Positions 1 to 12,800 of a DNA stretch of 64,000 nt are shown here, piece by piece (position 1 is the first letter of the stretch; every line of letters begins with the position of its first letter). The DNA comes from Aureobasidium sp. EXF-3400. Taxonomy: Eukaryota > Ascomycota > Dothideomycetes > Dothideales > Saccotheciaceae. The position numbers were made by a program, and so were the translations under genes. Where the stretch lies: NCBI GenBank assembly GCA_024195585.1, contig SWBL01000018.1:62001-126000 (forward strand), read 5' to 3'. A model generated the notes under the pieces. The model ran no database searches, was not told where the DNA came from, and saw only the letters and a list, made by a program, of their open reading frames with translations.

Positions 1-201
1 GCCAGCAATGGGAACAAAAGAGAAAGAAACGAAAAGGAAATAAAGCTTGTTGCTGATTCTCATGTCTCTTTTCTCATACCTGACTGACGCTCTTCCCCTC
101 GTTTCTTTTCAGCAGAGATATCTGTGTCCTGTGTGTGTGCGCCCATGTGCTTGTGTTGGCTTTCTCTTTCGTATCAATGTCTCTTTCGATGCGCCCTTCC
201 T

Positions 202-2206
202 CTATACTGCCACTGCACCTTTGTTCGACTTGGTACTGGATGTGGCATCAAGCGGAGCAGCGTGGAGTGCGGGCTTGGCCTTCTTGCCTAATGTGCCGTT
301 TCTCTTCTTCTCAATTTGTCCGCGCACCCATTCACCAACCTCACGGTCGACCCACTTCTCAGAGTCTCCAAGTTGTTGTGCTTTGGATGCTGCGTCGACA
401 TCACTCTCGGACGCACCTATGCCTTCTCCTTGTGCTGCCTCTGCCTCCTCGGCTTCGGCTGCTTCTTCGTCTTCTTCCGAAATAACGTCGGGTTTCATCA
501 ACGGAGCGAGCCATGCATGTTGAAGTAGCATGGCATATGTGGGTCGAAGCTTGGGGATCTTGTTCAGACAGCCTGCAACAAAGTTGCGTGCTGCATCGCT
601 GAACTCGCCGGTAGGAAGATCTGGCGGCTCGCCGTCTACAATTGCCTGATACAAAAGTCAGCACTTGATCACAGAAGAAAGAACAACCGGTACTCACACT
701 CAATTGACTGAAAATGTTGTCGTATGTCTCGGGCGGGTAAGGGTATCTGCCCATGGCGCACTCAATGATGGTCAAACCCAAACTCCAGATATCACTCTGC
801 ACACTGTAGGTACCGCCACCAGGGTTGGCACCGGCTTGAGCGACTCCACCAGAACTGATACGTTCAGGTGCCATGTAGGACTGACATCCAATATTTGTCT
901 TTGCGATCGAAGCAACGAGGTTTCCACTGACACCAAAGTCGCAAATCTTGATGGCACCAGCCGTGTTGACCAAAATGTTTGTTGGTTTGACATCGCGATG
1001 AATAATGTTATGTTCATCTTTGAGAGACTTGAGACCGCGCGTTGTGGCAAGAGTGACCTTACGAAGAACGTTCTCGGGTACACCATCGCCATACAACTTG
1101 TCCATGGAGCCACCATCCATGAACTCCATACAGATGTAGACAGCTCCTTCTTGGAAGAAGGCACCGTAGAAGTCGACGATAAAGGGAGAAGCGCAACGGT
1201 GCAAGACGTCGAGTTCCATGATGATGGTAGCGAACTTTGAGTCTTCGAGCTCGAGACGCATCTCCTTCATGGCCATAACTATGCCTGTTGTGTTTCCGCG
1301 AGGAGCGGCCGTCTCATCTTTGGTCTCACCGGGCGCAGCTTTGTTTCCAGCCAAACCTTGACCGACCTTGCGCATCTGCGGTCTTGAATGACGAACCTTG
1401 TAGACTGTACCGTAATTTCCTTTGCCCAGCTCGTCAAGGGTGTCGACTTCGTCCAGCGAAATCTGGAATGATTGACCTGATGAAAATTGGACTCCTTTGC
1501 TGTTGAGGATGGCTTTGCCCTTGAACTTCAGACTGCCGGTTTCCTTGTCAATGTATTCAGCGTAACGATCCAATTGGGATTCTTGCTTTGGAGGAGCCGA
1601 GTCGCCATTTGCACCTCCGCCCATGCCAGACAAAGTCATCTTAGGTTTTTGTCTGCCGCCAGCGGCTGGAGGAGCTCCTGGAAGACCTCCAGGCATCTTG
1701 AGACCACGCTTCTCAGCGAGTGAGGGGCCTCTGCCGGCACCAACATTGGGGGATGAAGCAAAGCTTGGAGGACTAGGGCGGCTGCCAGGCACGCCGGGTG
1801 GCATACGGAAGTTAGCGGGAAGACCACCGGGCATCTGGGGGCCGGTCGGGGATGGACCGGCAGGGCCAGGGGTGGTAGCACCAGGAGTATTCGGAGGGTT
1901 GCGAGCAGCAGCAGGAGCACCTTGTCTGTTCATGTGGAAAGCCTTCATTCTGGCAATGATATCGGGGTTGACGGCGCCTCCACGACCGAGAGTGCTGACG
2001 GTGGGAGCAGGGCGTCTCGCAGCATTGACATTACCGAGAGGGGTGGACGACTGTGTCATGTTGGTGGCTGAGGAAGGTGGGGGTGAAGAAACGGAGTGAG
2101 GCGTCATGTGTGGACGAGTCGAGTCTGGGGACTCATTTGGAGAGGTTATGGATTCGGGCGACTGCAGCGGACTGCTCGAGTCTTCTGAAGGGGTTGACGA
2201 GGCCAT
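202..2206 (-). CDS. PBS2: Pbs2-type MAP kinase kinase (HOG pathway)
   Basis: Two exons (698-2206, 202-645) with a 52-nt intron (donor GTGAGT, acceptor TATCAG) give 650 residues. Residues 1-240 are a Pro/Ser/Gly-rich disordered leader. The kinase domain follows: glycine loop GKGNYGTVY at 261-269, lysine K314, HRD at 403-405, DFG at 423-425, and an activation loop SIAKT whose S433 and T437 are the expected phosphorylation sites. The loop and the GCQSYMAPERI stretch after it are those of Pbs2, the MAPKK that activates Hog1 under osmotic and oxidative stress. Between the glycine loop and the catalytic lysine lies an insert of about 30 residues. The tail after the kinase fold is acidic, then lysine-rich. 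The longer unspliced frame that runs to 401 is intron read-through. The family call is firm; upstream regulation is not visible here. Confidence 0.95.
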
Positions 2207-3810
2207 TGCTGGAGGAGGAGGATGTGCAGCAATGGTGTTGATAGCCAGGCTGTGTCTGACGTGCGGGAGTGGCAGACGGGGCGGAGATGGACGAGGGACG
2301 AGTTGAGACTCAAAGTCGTCAGACGTGGATGGTCATCAGTCGAAAGACAAGGTGGATGTGAGAGAGGAAGCCAAGACAGAAAGTCAGAGGCAGAGGTATG
2401 ATGTAGGTATGTTTGAAGAGCGCGAAAAGGAACTTGGGCCGAAAGTCGACGGCCGCCGCTGCACGCTGCTGCTGCTGTCGTTGGAAAGCTTTCGATCCGC
2501 TTGTGGCGCGTGCAACCAAGCCACCACCAACCATCATGATCCATCACCTTCGTTTCGCAACTACCGACCGACTTTTTTCTTGCAAGACCAGAATCTGCCT
2601 ATTTCCTACAGTATACTTTCTTTGTTCTATGTATCTTCCATGAATGAGCGCTTGATTATCCGCTCATCTCGCTACGGAACAAAGTCGTCGTCGGCCGACA
2701 AGTCCGTCCGTCCTGCAACCACGTTCCCTGCTGCAAGACGCATACCTGATTACGTCAGTCTTGGAAAAGATGGCAGTCGTAAAACAGTGACATCGCTGAA
2801 ATCCACCCAAGTCGCACCTGCAGTGCCACGAATGTTCCAACACGCGATACGGTTGGTGCAAATCAAACTGATGTCCGTCACCGACTTTCAACTTTTCCAT
2901 TAACTATCCACCATATCGCTCCAATCATCATCATCATTCTCAAATTGCTTGCTCGCGACTTCCGCTCTCACCACGCTCACCCTGTCAAGCCACATGCGGC
3001 TCCTCCAGCAATTGTCCCCCATAATCCTTGGCCTTGGCAACGTTGTTTCCGTCCTCGATGCTGAACTTGACGTGAAGATCGAGCGATTTGCTCATAACAC
3101 TCTGATTCAGACTGTCTTTTGCCTTCAGCGCAGCGACATTCAAAAGAGTCATGAGTCTCCTATTTCTTTTGCTTCAAGACATCGATATTTTCCGTCTTCC
3201 GTGTCTTGACAAAACTTTGTCCATGCCGTGGACCCGGTCATCGGTCTGCCTGAGGTTCCTCTGCTCACCCCGGTGCTGAACCCTACTGCATACGAATACG
3301 AGCACCGGAATGACTCGCATCTACCATGCCGAGTTGCAAGATCCGGATGTCCGCTACAGTCCCGCGGCCTCTACCGGCTTATACAGTCACTTTCACACAT
3401 TTATTCGTGCCCTACTAGGCAGAGCGTCATGCTTTGATAATCAATTAGTGTTAATAATATTACTCTGATCTATCACTAGAGACTATGTTTATACATAGAC
3501 AAATAGACCCTTGCTCAACTTAAACCAAAATCTCCCCGTATATTAAAGTCTGTACCTTGGTCCGTACTTCGACTATAGCTAAGAGCAAAATGTAGACTAT
3601 GAAAAGGCACAATCATGTTAGGAAGCAGAGGCATGTCACAGAGAGTCGACAGCTTGTGGCCTCTCAGTGGATATCATCTTGTTTCTTATTACTATTATGC
3701 GTTTCTACAGCCACACACATTACACACTCTAGTCCACAGGAACATAGTACAAAAAAGAGACTCTGAATCCATACAAAAGAAAAAAGAAACTCGTAACAGA
3801 ACGCCTCTCC
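2207..3810. other. Intergenic: PBS2 promoter/leader and 3' flank of the giant gene
   Basis: Both neighbours are on the minus strand, so this stretch holds the PBS2 promoter and 5' leader and the 3' end of the giant gene. A CTG/GCC-rich patch lies near 2450-2480 and an AT-rich block near 3430-3560. Several short open frames occur, none with recognisable motifs or splice support. I see no RNA gene. Confidence 0.6.
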
Positions 3811-6800
3811 TCACACGGAAGGTACCGGAGATCCAGATCCATACACCGTCTGCAAAGTCGTGGGCTCATCTCTCTTGGTTACAGTCAACAGATACAAACT
3901 ACATCCATTACCACCAAGCACATTCAGAGCGCCGACGGAGAGCAGCGCAGTGTTAGCACCACTACAGCTGGTAATAGTGGAAACAACACTTGATGTTGAG
4001 GCTGTCAAAGTGATCGTGGCCTTTGACGTTGCGGATGATACCACCGAGGAGCTTGTGGTTGCCGAAACAGTAGATGACAGCTTCGAAGTGTTTGGGGTAC
4101 TCGAGACAGTGGACGACACCACTGAAGTGCTGGTCACAGCCGGAACACTTGACGACGCTGTTGTCGGGCTAGATGCAGAGACGACTTGACTTGACGAAGA
4201 AGAGAATTGAGACGATGCTCTGGTCAAGGAACTGACACTTGCTGCAACAGAAGTACTCTGAGGCACGATCGACGTGACAGTGGTGGTCACGCTGACCACT
4301 ACAACGCCGGAGCTTGTTGGAGCCGTGGAAGATCCTGGCACGCTCGATGACGAAGGTACAACACTGGAGGAAGAGACCGAAATACTTTGGCTTGATGAAC
4401 TGCTCGCTTGGCTCGACACAGAGTTCAAGATGGATGAGGAACTCAAAGTCATCGCAAGATTACTCGTAGCGACATTGACTGCCGACAGTGAAGTCAAAAG
4501 TGTTGACGACGACGCAGACGAAGGCTGTGATGTGCTACCTGCTACAATTACAGTGTTTAAGTTGACAATGCTGGAGGTTGTGGCAACCGACGATACGACA
4601 AGTGACGACGCAGAACTCGACGACACAGGACTCGACGCAGAGGATGCGATGGTCGAAGGTGTGACACTCGAGGGTGTGTTACTTGAGACAGAAGACGATC
4701 CAACACTTGAGCTAGTTGAAGTACTCTGTGATGCTGCTGGAAGAACGTTTGTAGCAACACTGGTTGCCGCAGTACTGATAGTCGTTGTCAAAACAACGAC
4801 GGGCTGAGAACTGGAGGTACTGCTAGCCACGACCACGATACTTGAAGATGAAGAAGTCTGACTCGATAGACTGGTGCTCACTTGGGCAAGAGGTGTTGTC
4901 GTGGACCCGATATTTGAGCTGACCGGCGTTGTTTGAGCTATCGAAGCACTCGAGGGACTGCTGCTCACCTGAGCAAGAGATGTTGTACCAGACCCAGTAC
5001 TTGAGCTAATCGAGGTTGTTTGAGCTGTCGAACCTGCACTTATAACTGGGTTGACAGCCAAAACGCTGGTAGCAGTATTAGCTATGGCTGCTACCAGTGA
5101 GTTAACACTACTGCTAGACAAGGCCACAGTAGTCGAGGATGTACTTGTTGCCGAAGAGGAAACGACCTGGCTTGACGAGCTGCCCGACTGAACTGAAGCC
5201 GATGTAAGGCTGCTGAGATATGTTGAGGCCATTTGAGATGAGGTAAGCACATTCGTAGCGCTGTTGACGGACACGCTACTAGTTAAGGGTGCAGAAATTG
5301 CGGCCGAAGAGCTCGAAGCGCTACTGACTATGCTTGCGGCACTCGAAGATGAAGAAGTCTGGCTCGAAAGACCGACGCCGATTTGAACTGATGGCGTCAC
5401 AACAGACACAACATTCGAGCTGATTGATATACTCTGCGACGTCAGACTAGCACTCGTGGCTGGGTTAATGACCACGACGCTACTAATCGTGGACGCGATA
5501 GACAATGTTGAAGAGCTTCCACCACTACTGATCGCAGTCAGAGTGCTCGATGGCGTACTGCTTGACGTCGATGAAACGGTCTGACTTGGAAGGCTGCTTG
5601 ACTGCGCCAGAACTGTTGGCACACCTGCTAAGCCAGATGTAGCGGACGACACCAGAGGTATGGAAAGTGCACTTGTAGCACTAACAACCACAATGGAACT
5701 TGAGAGCAAGGACGAGGCGGTAGCAATGGACGAACTTGGAGTGCTGACTATGACGACTGCCGTACTTGACGATGGGATCGAGCTAGAAGTCAAGACTGTC
5801 TGACCGGAGGAGGCGCTTTGCGATTGAGTGGAGGAAACCACAGCTGATACAACGCTTATAGGGGTCGACAAAGTTAGAGATGTGACGAGGATGCTGTTGC
5901 CAATACCAGCCAGTTGGGTGTTCGCGATAGACGAAGACATGCTGATGATTGAGGAGCTGAGAATGGATCCTGATGTGCTCAACGACGCAGCAGTCATGGG
6001 GGAGGATGAAGCACTTTGGCTCGATGAACTGCTCTGTAGCTGGGCAGAGGATCCGGGAATTGTTGCAGAAGCAGGAGGGCTTGACACAGTTGTAGGCGTG
6101 GAAAGAACTACGGTAGTTCCGATTCCTGAGCTGCCAATCGCTGAACCAACAACAGTAGTGATGGGATTCGCAGCACTAACAGAAATTTGGGTTGAGACAA
6201 TTGAACCTGCTCCGACGTCGACTAGATTGCCGCCGCCAGCTGTTTGGATAACACCCACACTAGTACTACCGACACCAACATTGATTAAATAACCAGTTGT
6301 GGCGGAAGAGCTCATGGCTGGTATAGTAGAGCTTGAGCTTGATACCATGGTGCTGGAGCTTGAGGTCGACAGTATGATACTGGGGCTAGTCGAGGATGAT
6401 GCCCCATTTACTTGGCTAGAAATTATCTGAGAAGTGCTGGTCGAAGAGGTGGGAACTGCAATAGAAAAGGCCAAACTGGGAGAGCTGAGAGAACTTTGAA
6501 AATTAAGAGAGCTGAAAGAGCTCTGAGAGACCAGTGATTGAGTTGTTCCTGTTGAAACTGTTGCGACACTGGATACAGAAGCACCGATATTGATCGATGA
6601 ACTGCCAGAGCTGGTTCCGAGACCAAGTGCACTTATAGAAGCCTGAACTACTTGACTAGTAGTGGGCAGGAGGACAGAGGCAGAGGTACTGCTGGATGGC
6701 GCTGATGCCAAGTTGGCACTTGATACGCTCAAAGATGGCACGCTCAAACTGGTGCTGCTCACACTCGATGTAATTAGAGTGCTGACAATCGAAGAGCTGC

Positions 6801-9800
6801 TGCTCAATGAAGAGGATATGACAGCGATGGGCAAAGTCGGTGTGACGTTGGACAGAATACTCGACGACGGCAAATTGCCCGAAATGCTTGATGTGCTTGA
6901 CAATGGCAAGTCGCTTGATGACGATAAGATGTTTGACAATGGCAAGTTAGTCGATGTTGATGGTAAGCTTGATGCTGGCACGATGCTCGATGATGGCAAG
7001 ACGTTTGACGTTGATAGAATGCTCGAAATGCTCACGCTGGACGACTGCAAAGTGCTTGAAGTTGGTAAACTGTCCAAGGACGGCGAAATCGACGATGGGA
7101 AGATGTTCGACGATGGCAAGTCAATCGAGGTTGATAATGAACTCGATGACGGCACAACACTCGAAGATGACACAACGCTCGATGATAGCAAGATCTTTGG
7201 AGTCGATAGAACGCTCGAAATGCCCGACGACTGTAGAATGCTTGACGATAATGGAATGTCCGAGGACAGCAGATTAGAGCTCGGCAAAATGCTCAACCCT
7301 GACAGAATGCTTGACGACTGCAAAATGCTCGAGGACGGCAATGCACTCGATATGGAGAGGGTGGCCGGTAAAGAGGCAGCGATAAAGCCGTTTGTGGAGG
7401 AAGATGCAGCACCCGTACTGATACTGATAGTATCTACTGTGCCAGAAGAAGCTGCCAGCAATGCTGAGTCACTTGAGATGGCGGAAGCGGCAGCTGGAGA
7501 GCTCTGTGGACTTGTTGACGATGAAGGCGTCGATGTCGTCTCAACACCAGGAAGAATACCAATACTTGTACTTCCAAAATCAATGTTCATAGCACTACTG
7601 AGGATAGAAGAGCTCGAAACAGACTGCTGTAGTATGCTGGTGGCGGAGAAGAGATCTGCTGTAGCAATTTGAAGCGAAGACGTCAACAAGGAGCTGATCG
7701 CAACAGAGGGGGACGAGGTGATGAACAGTGCCACTGAGGAAGAGCTCTGACTGCTTACCAGTGTTGGTAATATGCCAGAGCTAGGCTCGTAAGAGACGCT
7801 AAGAGATAGTCCCAAGTCTGGAGAGACTGATGACGCAGCAACAGAAGCGCTCAACGAAAGCTGTGACGCAAGCACTGAGTTTGGAACACTGGTAGAAGGC
7901 GAAATGACCGGGATTGCGGAGCTCAATCCAGATGTGGAAGCAACAGAGCTTGCTACAGTCTGGACGACGCTGATATCGGGCAGACTGCTTGAAATTGCTG
8001 TTTGAGCCGATCCGGTAGCCATAGTACTAGAGCTCGCTCCCGACGCAGGATCGTATGTTGAAAGTGGATTGGAAGACAAAGCGATCGAGCTTGCCGATTG
8101 AGCATCAGAAGACACCACTTGAAGGATACTTGAGATCAGGTCATCGCCTTGTGATGAAGTTGCGGAGGAGATCTGGATGACATTGGAAGTCGGTGCCACA
8201 AGAGATGCACTGAATGTCGTTTGAGAGGCATTATCCGAAATCTGAATGGCGGTCGAAGATGTTCCTAAAGCATTCGATAAATCTGCATCGGATGACGTCT
8301 GCACAGGCAGGACTGTACCTGAAGACATACTCAAATCTGTCGTTACCGCACTTCCTGAAGATGCTGTAAAGCTAGGTAGTAGTGAGGTAGCTGGCAAGTC
8401 CATGATGGATGAACTTGTCAAGGACTGAACCGCAGATGCAGCGAGTGTCGAGCCAATACTCGCCAAAGTCGTGTCTAAAAGTGTCTGGCTTGTGACCGCC
8501 GCTGAGGTGACAGCCGCTGGTTCAAGTTCTGAGACCGAGCTCAAGGAGGTCATATTGGCTACCGCTACAGGCGTGTCTGTTGCGACGTTAACAGGACTCA
8601 GGGTGACGGCAGATGAGATTCCTCCCGCGCTCGTTGGAGTCTCCACAGCAGCAACAACTGAAGACAAAGTGGGTGGACTGATAGATGTGCTGAGTCCTGG
8701 ATCTGCGGAGATCTGGACAATAGCCGATGTTGAAGTTGTATCATCAACCCCGCTCATAAGACTGTTGAGAATCTGAGTTGGATCGGGATCCAGAGACTGC
8801 GAGAGGGTACTGGGTATAGAGACGACCGAACTAGTTATAGCAGCGGCATCACTTGGCCCCATCGTCTGGATTTCAGTTGGTAGTCCACTAATAATGGTCG
8901 AAGTAGCCTCCTCGCTCAATCTTAGCTGTGTGGTTCCAGGCAACCCCGACGATGAAGCATAACTAAGTCCGATACTGACAGATACGTCGGTCGGCTGTAA
9001 TATTGTTACTGATGAAAGCAGTTCAGACTCTGCTGAGATAGTGGACAGAGCAATTGAAGAAGGCCACGGAGTATCCTCGCTGACTGCTGCAGTGATGCTC
9101 GTCGAAGCACCGATACCAGACTCAATGCTCGAGCTAAGCGTAGTAACAAGTAGATTAGTGGCTGCGGAAGCAGAGTATTCTGTTTCAGATAGGATGCTGG
9201 CAGTTATCGAAGCATCATCATGGTTTAAAGAAGAAATGTCGGTGCTAGCACTGTCAACTCCAACACTCGTAGCAGTCGCCTCTGCCGAGACCAACGATGT
9301 TATCACTGATGAAAGAACTTCAGAGTTGAGAATAGATGTGACGCTGCTTGGCAAAGCAGTCGCGTCGATGCTGAGAGCCGTTGCGGTAGTAGGGTCGAAC
9401 GACATGGATATACCAGACTGAGTAGCTGAGCTTGTGAAGATATCCGACAGACCGGTAGCCTGCGCCAGAATGCTGGTTGAAGTTGCCATGTCTGAACCAA
9501 TCAACGAAAAGCTAGCGTTGACAGCACCAAGCACGGTGCTAACACTGGGCGTGTCAATAAAGCTGGATACACTGTCCGCCACTGAGGCGGACACCATACT
9601 CGGAGGGACATCTGTTGCGGAGGAAAAGGCTGATATTCCAGTGACGCCCTCCGAAGGCGTTACAGGCAGGGTAGGCGTCTCAGCCTGCGAATCCAACGCG
9701 ATAGATGGTACATCGCTGGCCTCTGAGATAGCACTGGTAGGCGCAGAGTCAGATACCACGATGACACTGCTAGACATAATCGAAAACATGGAAGAAACGT

Positions 9801-12800
9801 TTTGAGTTGAGCCGTCGGTGTCAACGAGATCAGCTCCCGTCTCGAGAGGTTCTGAGGCTACCGTAGTCAATGCGAATAGATCAGAAAAGGTGCTTGATGG
9901 CAGACCGGTCGTCAAGGGAGTTATTTCGGAGACCACGCTTGAGAGGACGCTGGTCGCAGAGGAAACCGTCGATACGTCAGTGATATAGTCGGAAGCCACG
10001 TCAGTCGAGCTAAGAGTTCCGGATTGTATGCCTGGGTCTGACGTGATTGATGGCATATCGGTAGTCTGCGTAAGGATGCCTGTGGGGAAATAAGACTCAG
10101 AATCCACTGTCGAGCTACCAGAAGACAAGTCTGTAGTCTCCGCAAAGGCGCTTGTGAGCACAGACTCAGGGTTGATAGTCAAGCTGCCAACCGTGGCTTG
10201 AGCCAAAGAGGAAGAGTTCAGGATGGCGGAGGCAGTATCGAGTGAGCTGATTTCGCCAGCCTCGGATGTTGCTGCCGCCAAGGGAAGAGGATTTGAGCTT
10301 GTAATTGATGACAGGTCCACTGTCGAAGACATAATCGTAGTGGGCTCCCGAATTTCTTCAGTGCTTGCAGTCAATGCAGCAGCAACCTCAGAAAGGGCAT
10401 TGAAGCTAGTTATGGACGATGGGAAACTGGGAGCCTCCGTGATGGCACCGGTAGGCTGCGACTCAGAATCGATAGCGGAAGTATCAACCCAAGACGGCAT
10501 AGCGGAAGGAGTGCCTTCGATAACAGAGCTCGTATCGAGTAAGCTAGTCTCGGAAAGACCTGGAGCTGGTGTGATTGAAGTCAGAAGGGTGCCCGATGGT
10601 AGATCGTCCATCACGGATGAAGTTGGGGTGTCAAAGGTAGTCTCGATATTCGCGGATCCTAGAGCCGATATATCAGACCAATCATCCGAGCTAGTTGTGA
10701 TAGATGGCAATGAGGTGACGTCTGCGACGTCGGTAGGTAGAGGCCCAATGTCAACAATTGAGCTGTTTGTTATAGCAGAGGAGACGTCCGGAATGATCAA
10801 GGTAGGAGACGATGACCCGGCAACGTCCACATTGTCGCTGGTGGGTAAAGACCCGAGATCAGTAGTGGTGCTATCCATATATGCTATAGCCGAAGAAGCG
10901 TCTTGCAAGACGGACGTAGCAGACAGTGATTCGGCAGCGTCCGCAACATCACTGGTAGGCAAAGACCCTAGGTCAACACTTGAGCTGTCCACCATTGACG
11001 CTATAGTGGGATAAGCGTCTGGAACGATGGAGGAGGCAGTATCAAGATAACTAGTCTCAGGGCTTTCTGGCGTGGTTGTGATCGACGCCAGGGGGTCTGA
11101 AGTAGTGATTGTTGGCGCATCGGTGACCAGTGGCAGGACTGTGATGGAGTCGGAAGTTGCGTTGACATCCATCGTGAATGAGGCAGAAGCCTCAGAGTGA
11201 CCATCTGTGCTAATGGGAACATCCGAGATATCGGTAGGCTGTGCAAGAATGCTGGTCGAAACGGATGATTCATCGTCAACGATAGAGCTGCTGAGCAGAG
11301 AAGAAGCAGCATCAGTAGGATCCGTGAATGTGACAATGTCAGTCGGAAGTCCAGATACAGGCACGCTAAAGTCGAGGGTAGAAGTGGGCAGGCTTTGACT
11401 TTCAGAAGGAAGAAGAATGGTCGATCCATCTACAATATCTGACGCAAGTGTTTCGATGCTTGATGAATCAACGAGAGCGGTATCAGTGGCCGAGGCTAGA
11501 ATATCGCTGGAGGTAGCAATGCTGTTGTAATCAAGTGCCGAGCTGATAGCTTCGATTTGAGAAGTGGCTGTCTCGATCAGGTAGGATAGAGCGTCCGTGT
11601 TAACAGCTGAGGGAGAAGGGGTATCACTTCCGGCAAGTGACATCGCGGTCGATTGAACCTCCGCTACATCTGAGGAGGGTATGTCCGACTCATAGTTGAA
11701 CGACTCAATTGAAGTTGACGGGCTTGCCGCATCGAGGCTCAAAGTCACTTCTGCAAGATCTATGCTGCTGCTAAGCAAATCATCGATGGCCGAAGTGCTT
11801 AATGATGGTGGTTCTGTCGTGATCGGCGCCGAGATTATATCACCCGAGGTCACTATGCTTGGTGCAGGTGCGTCCATCTCAACACTGCCAATGCTAGTGG
11901 GCTCTATTGACTGACTCAGGTTATCGCTCGCTTCGGTGGGCAGTGTCATTGAAGTTTCTGGTTGCCCTGCTTCAGGGACGAAAGTTGACACGAGCATGTC
12001 CGAGGACTCAGTGGGGATGGCAAATGAGGCGTCAAAAGTGCTAGTCATACTATCAATGGCGTCTGTGAAACTGCTTTCAATGTCGGGCAAAGTAGCAGAA
12101 GTAGATAGAATGGACTTCGTGGGAGCGATTGAGGAATCGGTTAGAGCAGCAGTAGCACTCAACCCCATCGTCACGACCTCGGTTGGTAGTCCACTCAAGT
12201 TACCTGAACCGCTAGTTGTCAATTGATTAAGGTCGACAGCCGATGTATAAATACTCTCAATACCGTCTGTTACCAAGAGCAATGGTATGTCTGACGTGCT
12301 GGTTGCTCCTTCGAGGTCTGGATCAACGCCCAAATCGGCTGATACACTGGTTGTAGGGTCAATGATCTCAGTAGGTGATACTTGTGTCGAAGACAACGGA
12401 TATGGGTCGAGAGAGCTATCACCGGCTGGAGTCGCTGTTGCCCCAGAGAGAGTCGAGGTGGCGCCAATCGCTGAACTCTCGGGTGCCTCTGATGGGAGTA
12501 GATCGTCTGGTGTCTCCAAGAGCGAAGTGATATATATGCTGGTAGAACTTGGTATTGTCTCCTCGACCTGTGAGGGATCAATCGGTGGACTAGCCGAAAC
12601 AAGGTCCGATGGAGAGATGTTTGTTGTCTGAGTTGGTAAATCGGTGAATGATTGGATTGCTGTCAACCCCAGATCAACGGAAGTAGCGCTGCTCACAATC
12701 TCATCCAATGTTGAGCTTGTTGGCGCCAGCTCACTTGAAAGAACTCCCAGAATGGTGGAACCGGCGAGTACATCCAGGCTAAGTGGAGACGTCAAGGGAA

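Noticed and set aside
665..1240. 191-codon plus-strand frame within PBS2
   Set aside because: Antisense shadow of the kinase domain.
3811..4200. GPI-anchor signal at the C-terminus of the giant protein
   Set aside because: The last residues (YGSGSPVPSV) are not hydrophobic and no omega-site plus tail is present.
6662..7672. 336-codon plus-strand acidic frame antisense to the giant gene, and many similar antisense frames from 4 to 19 kb
   Set aside because: They mirror Ser/Leu codon bias of the opposite strand (repeated GATGATGGC units); no domain, no signal and the sense frame is clearly the coding one.
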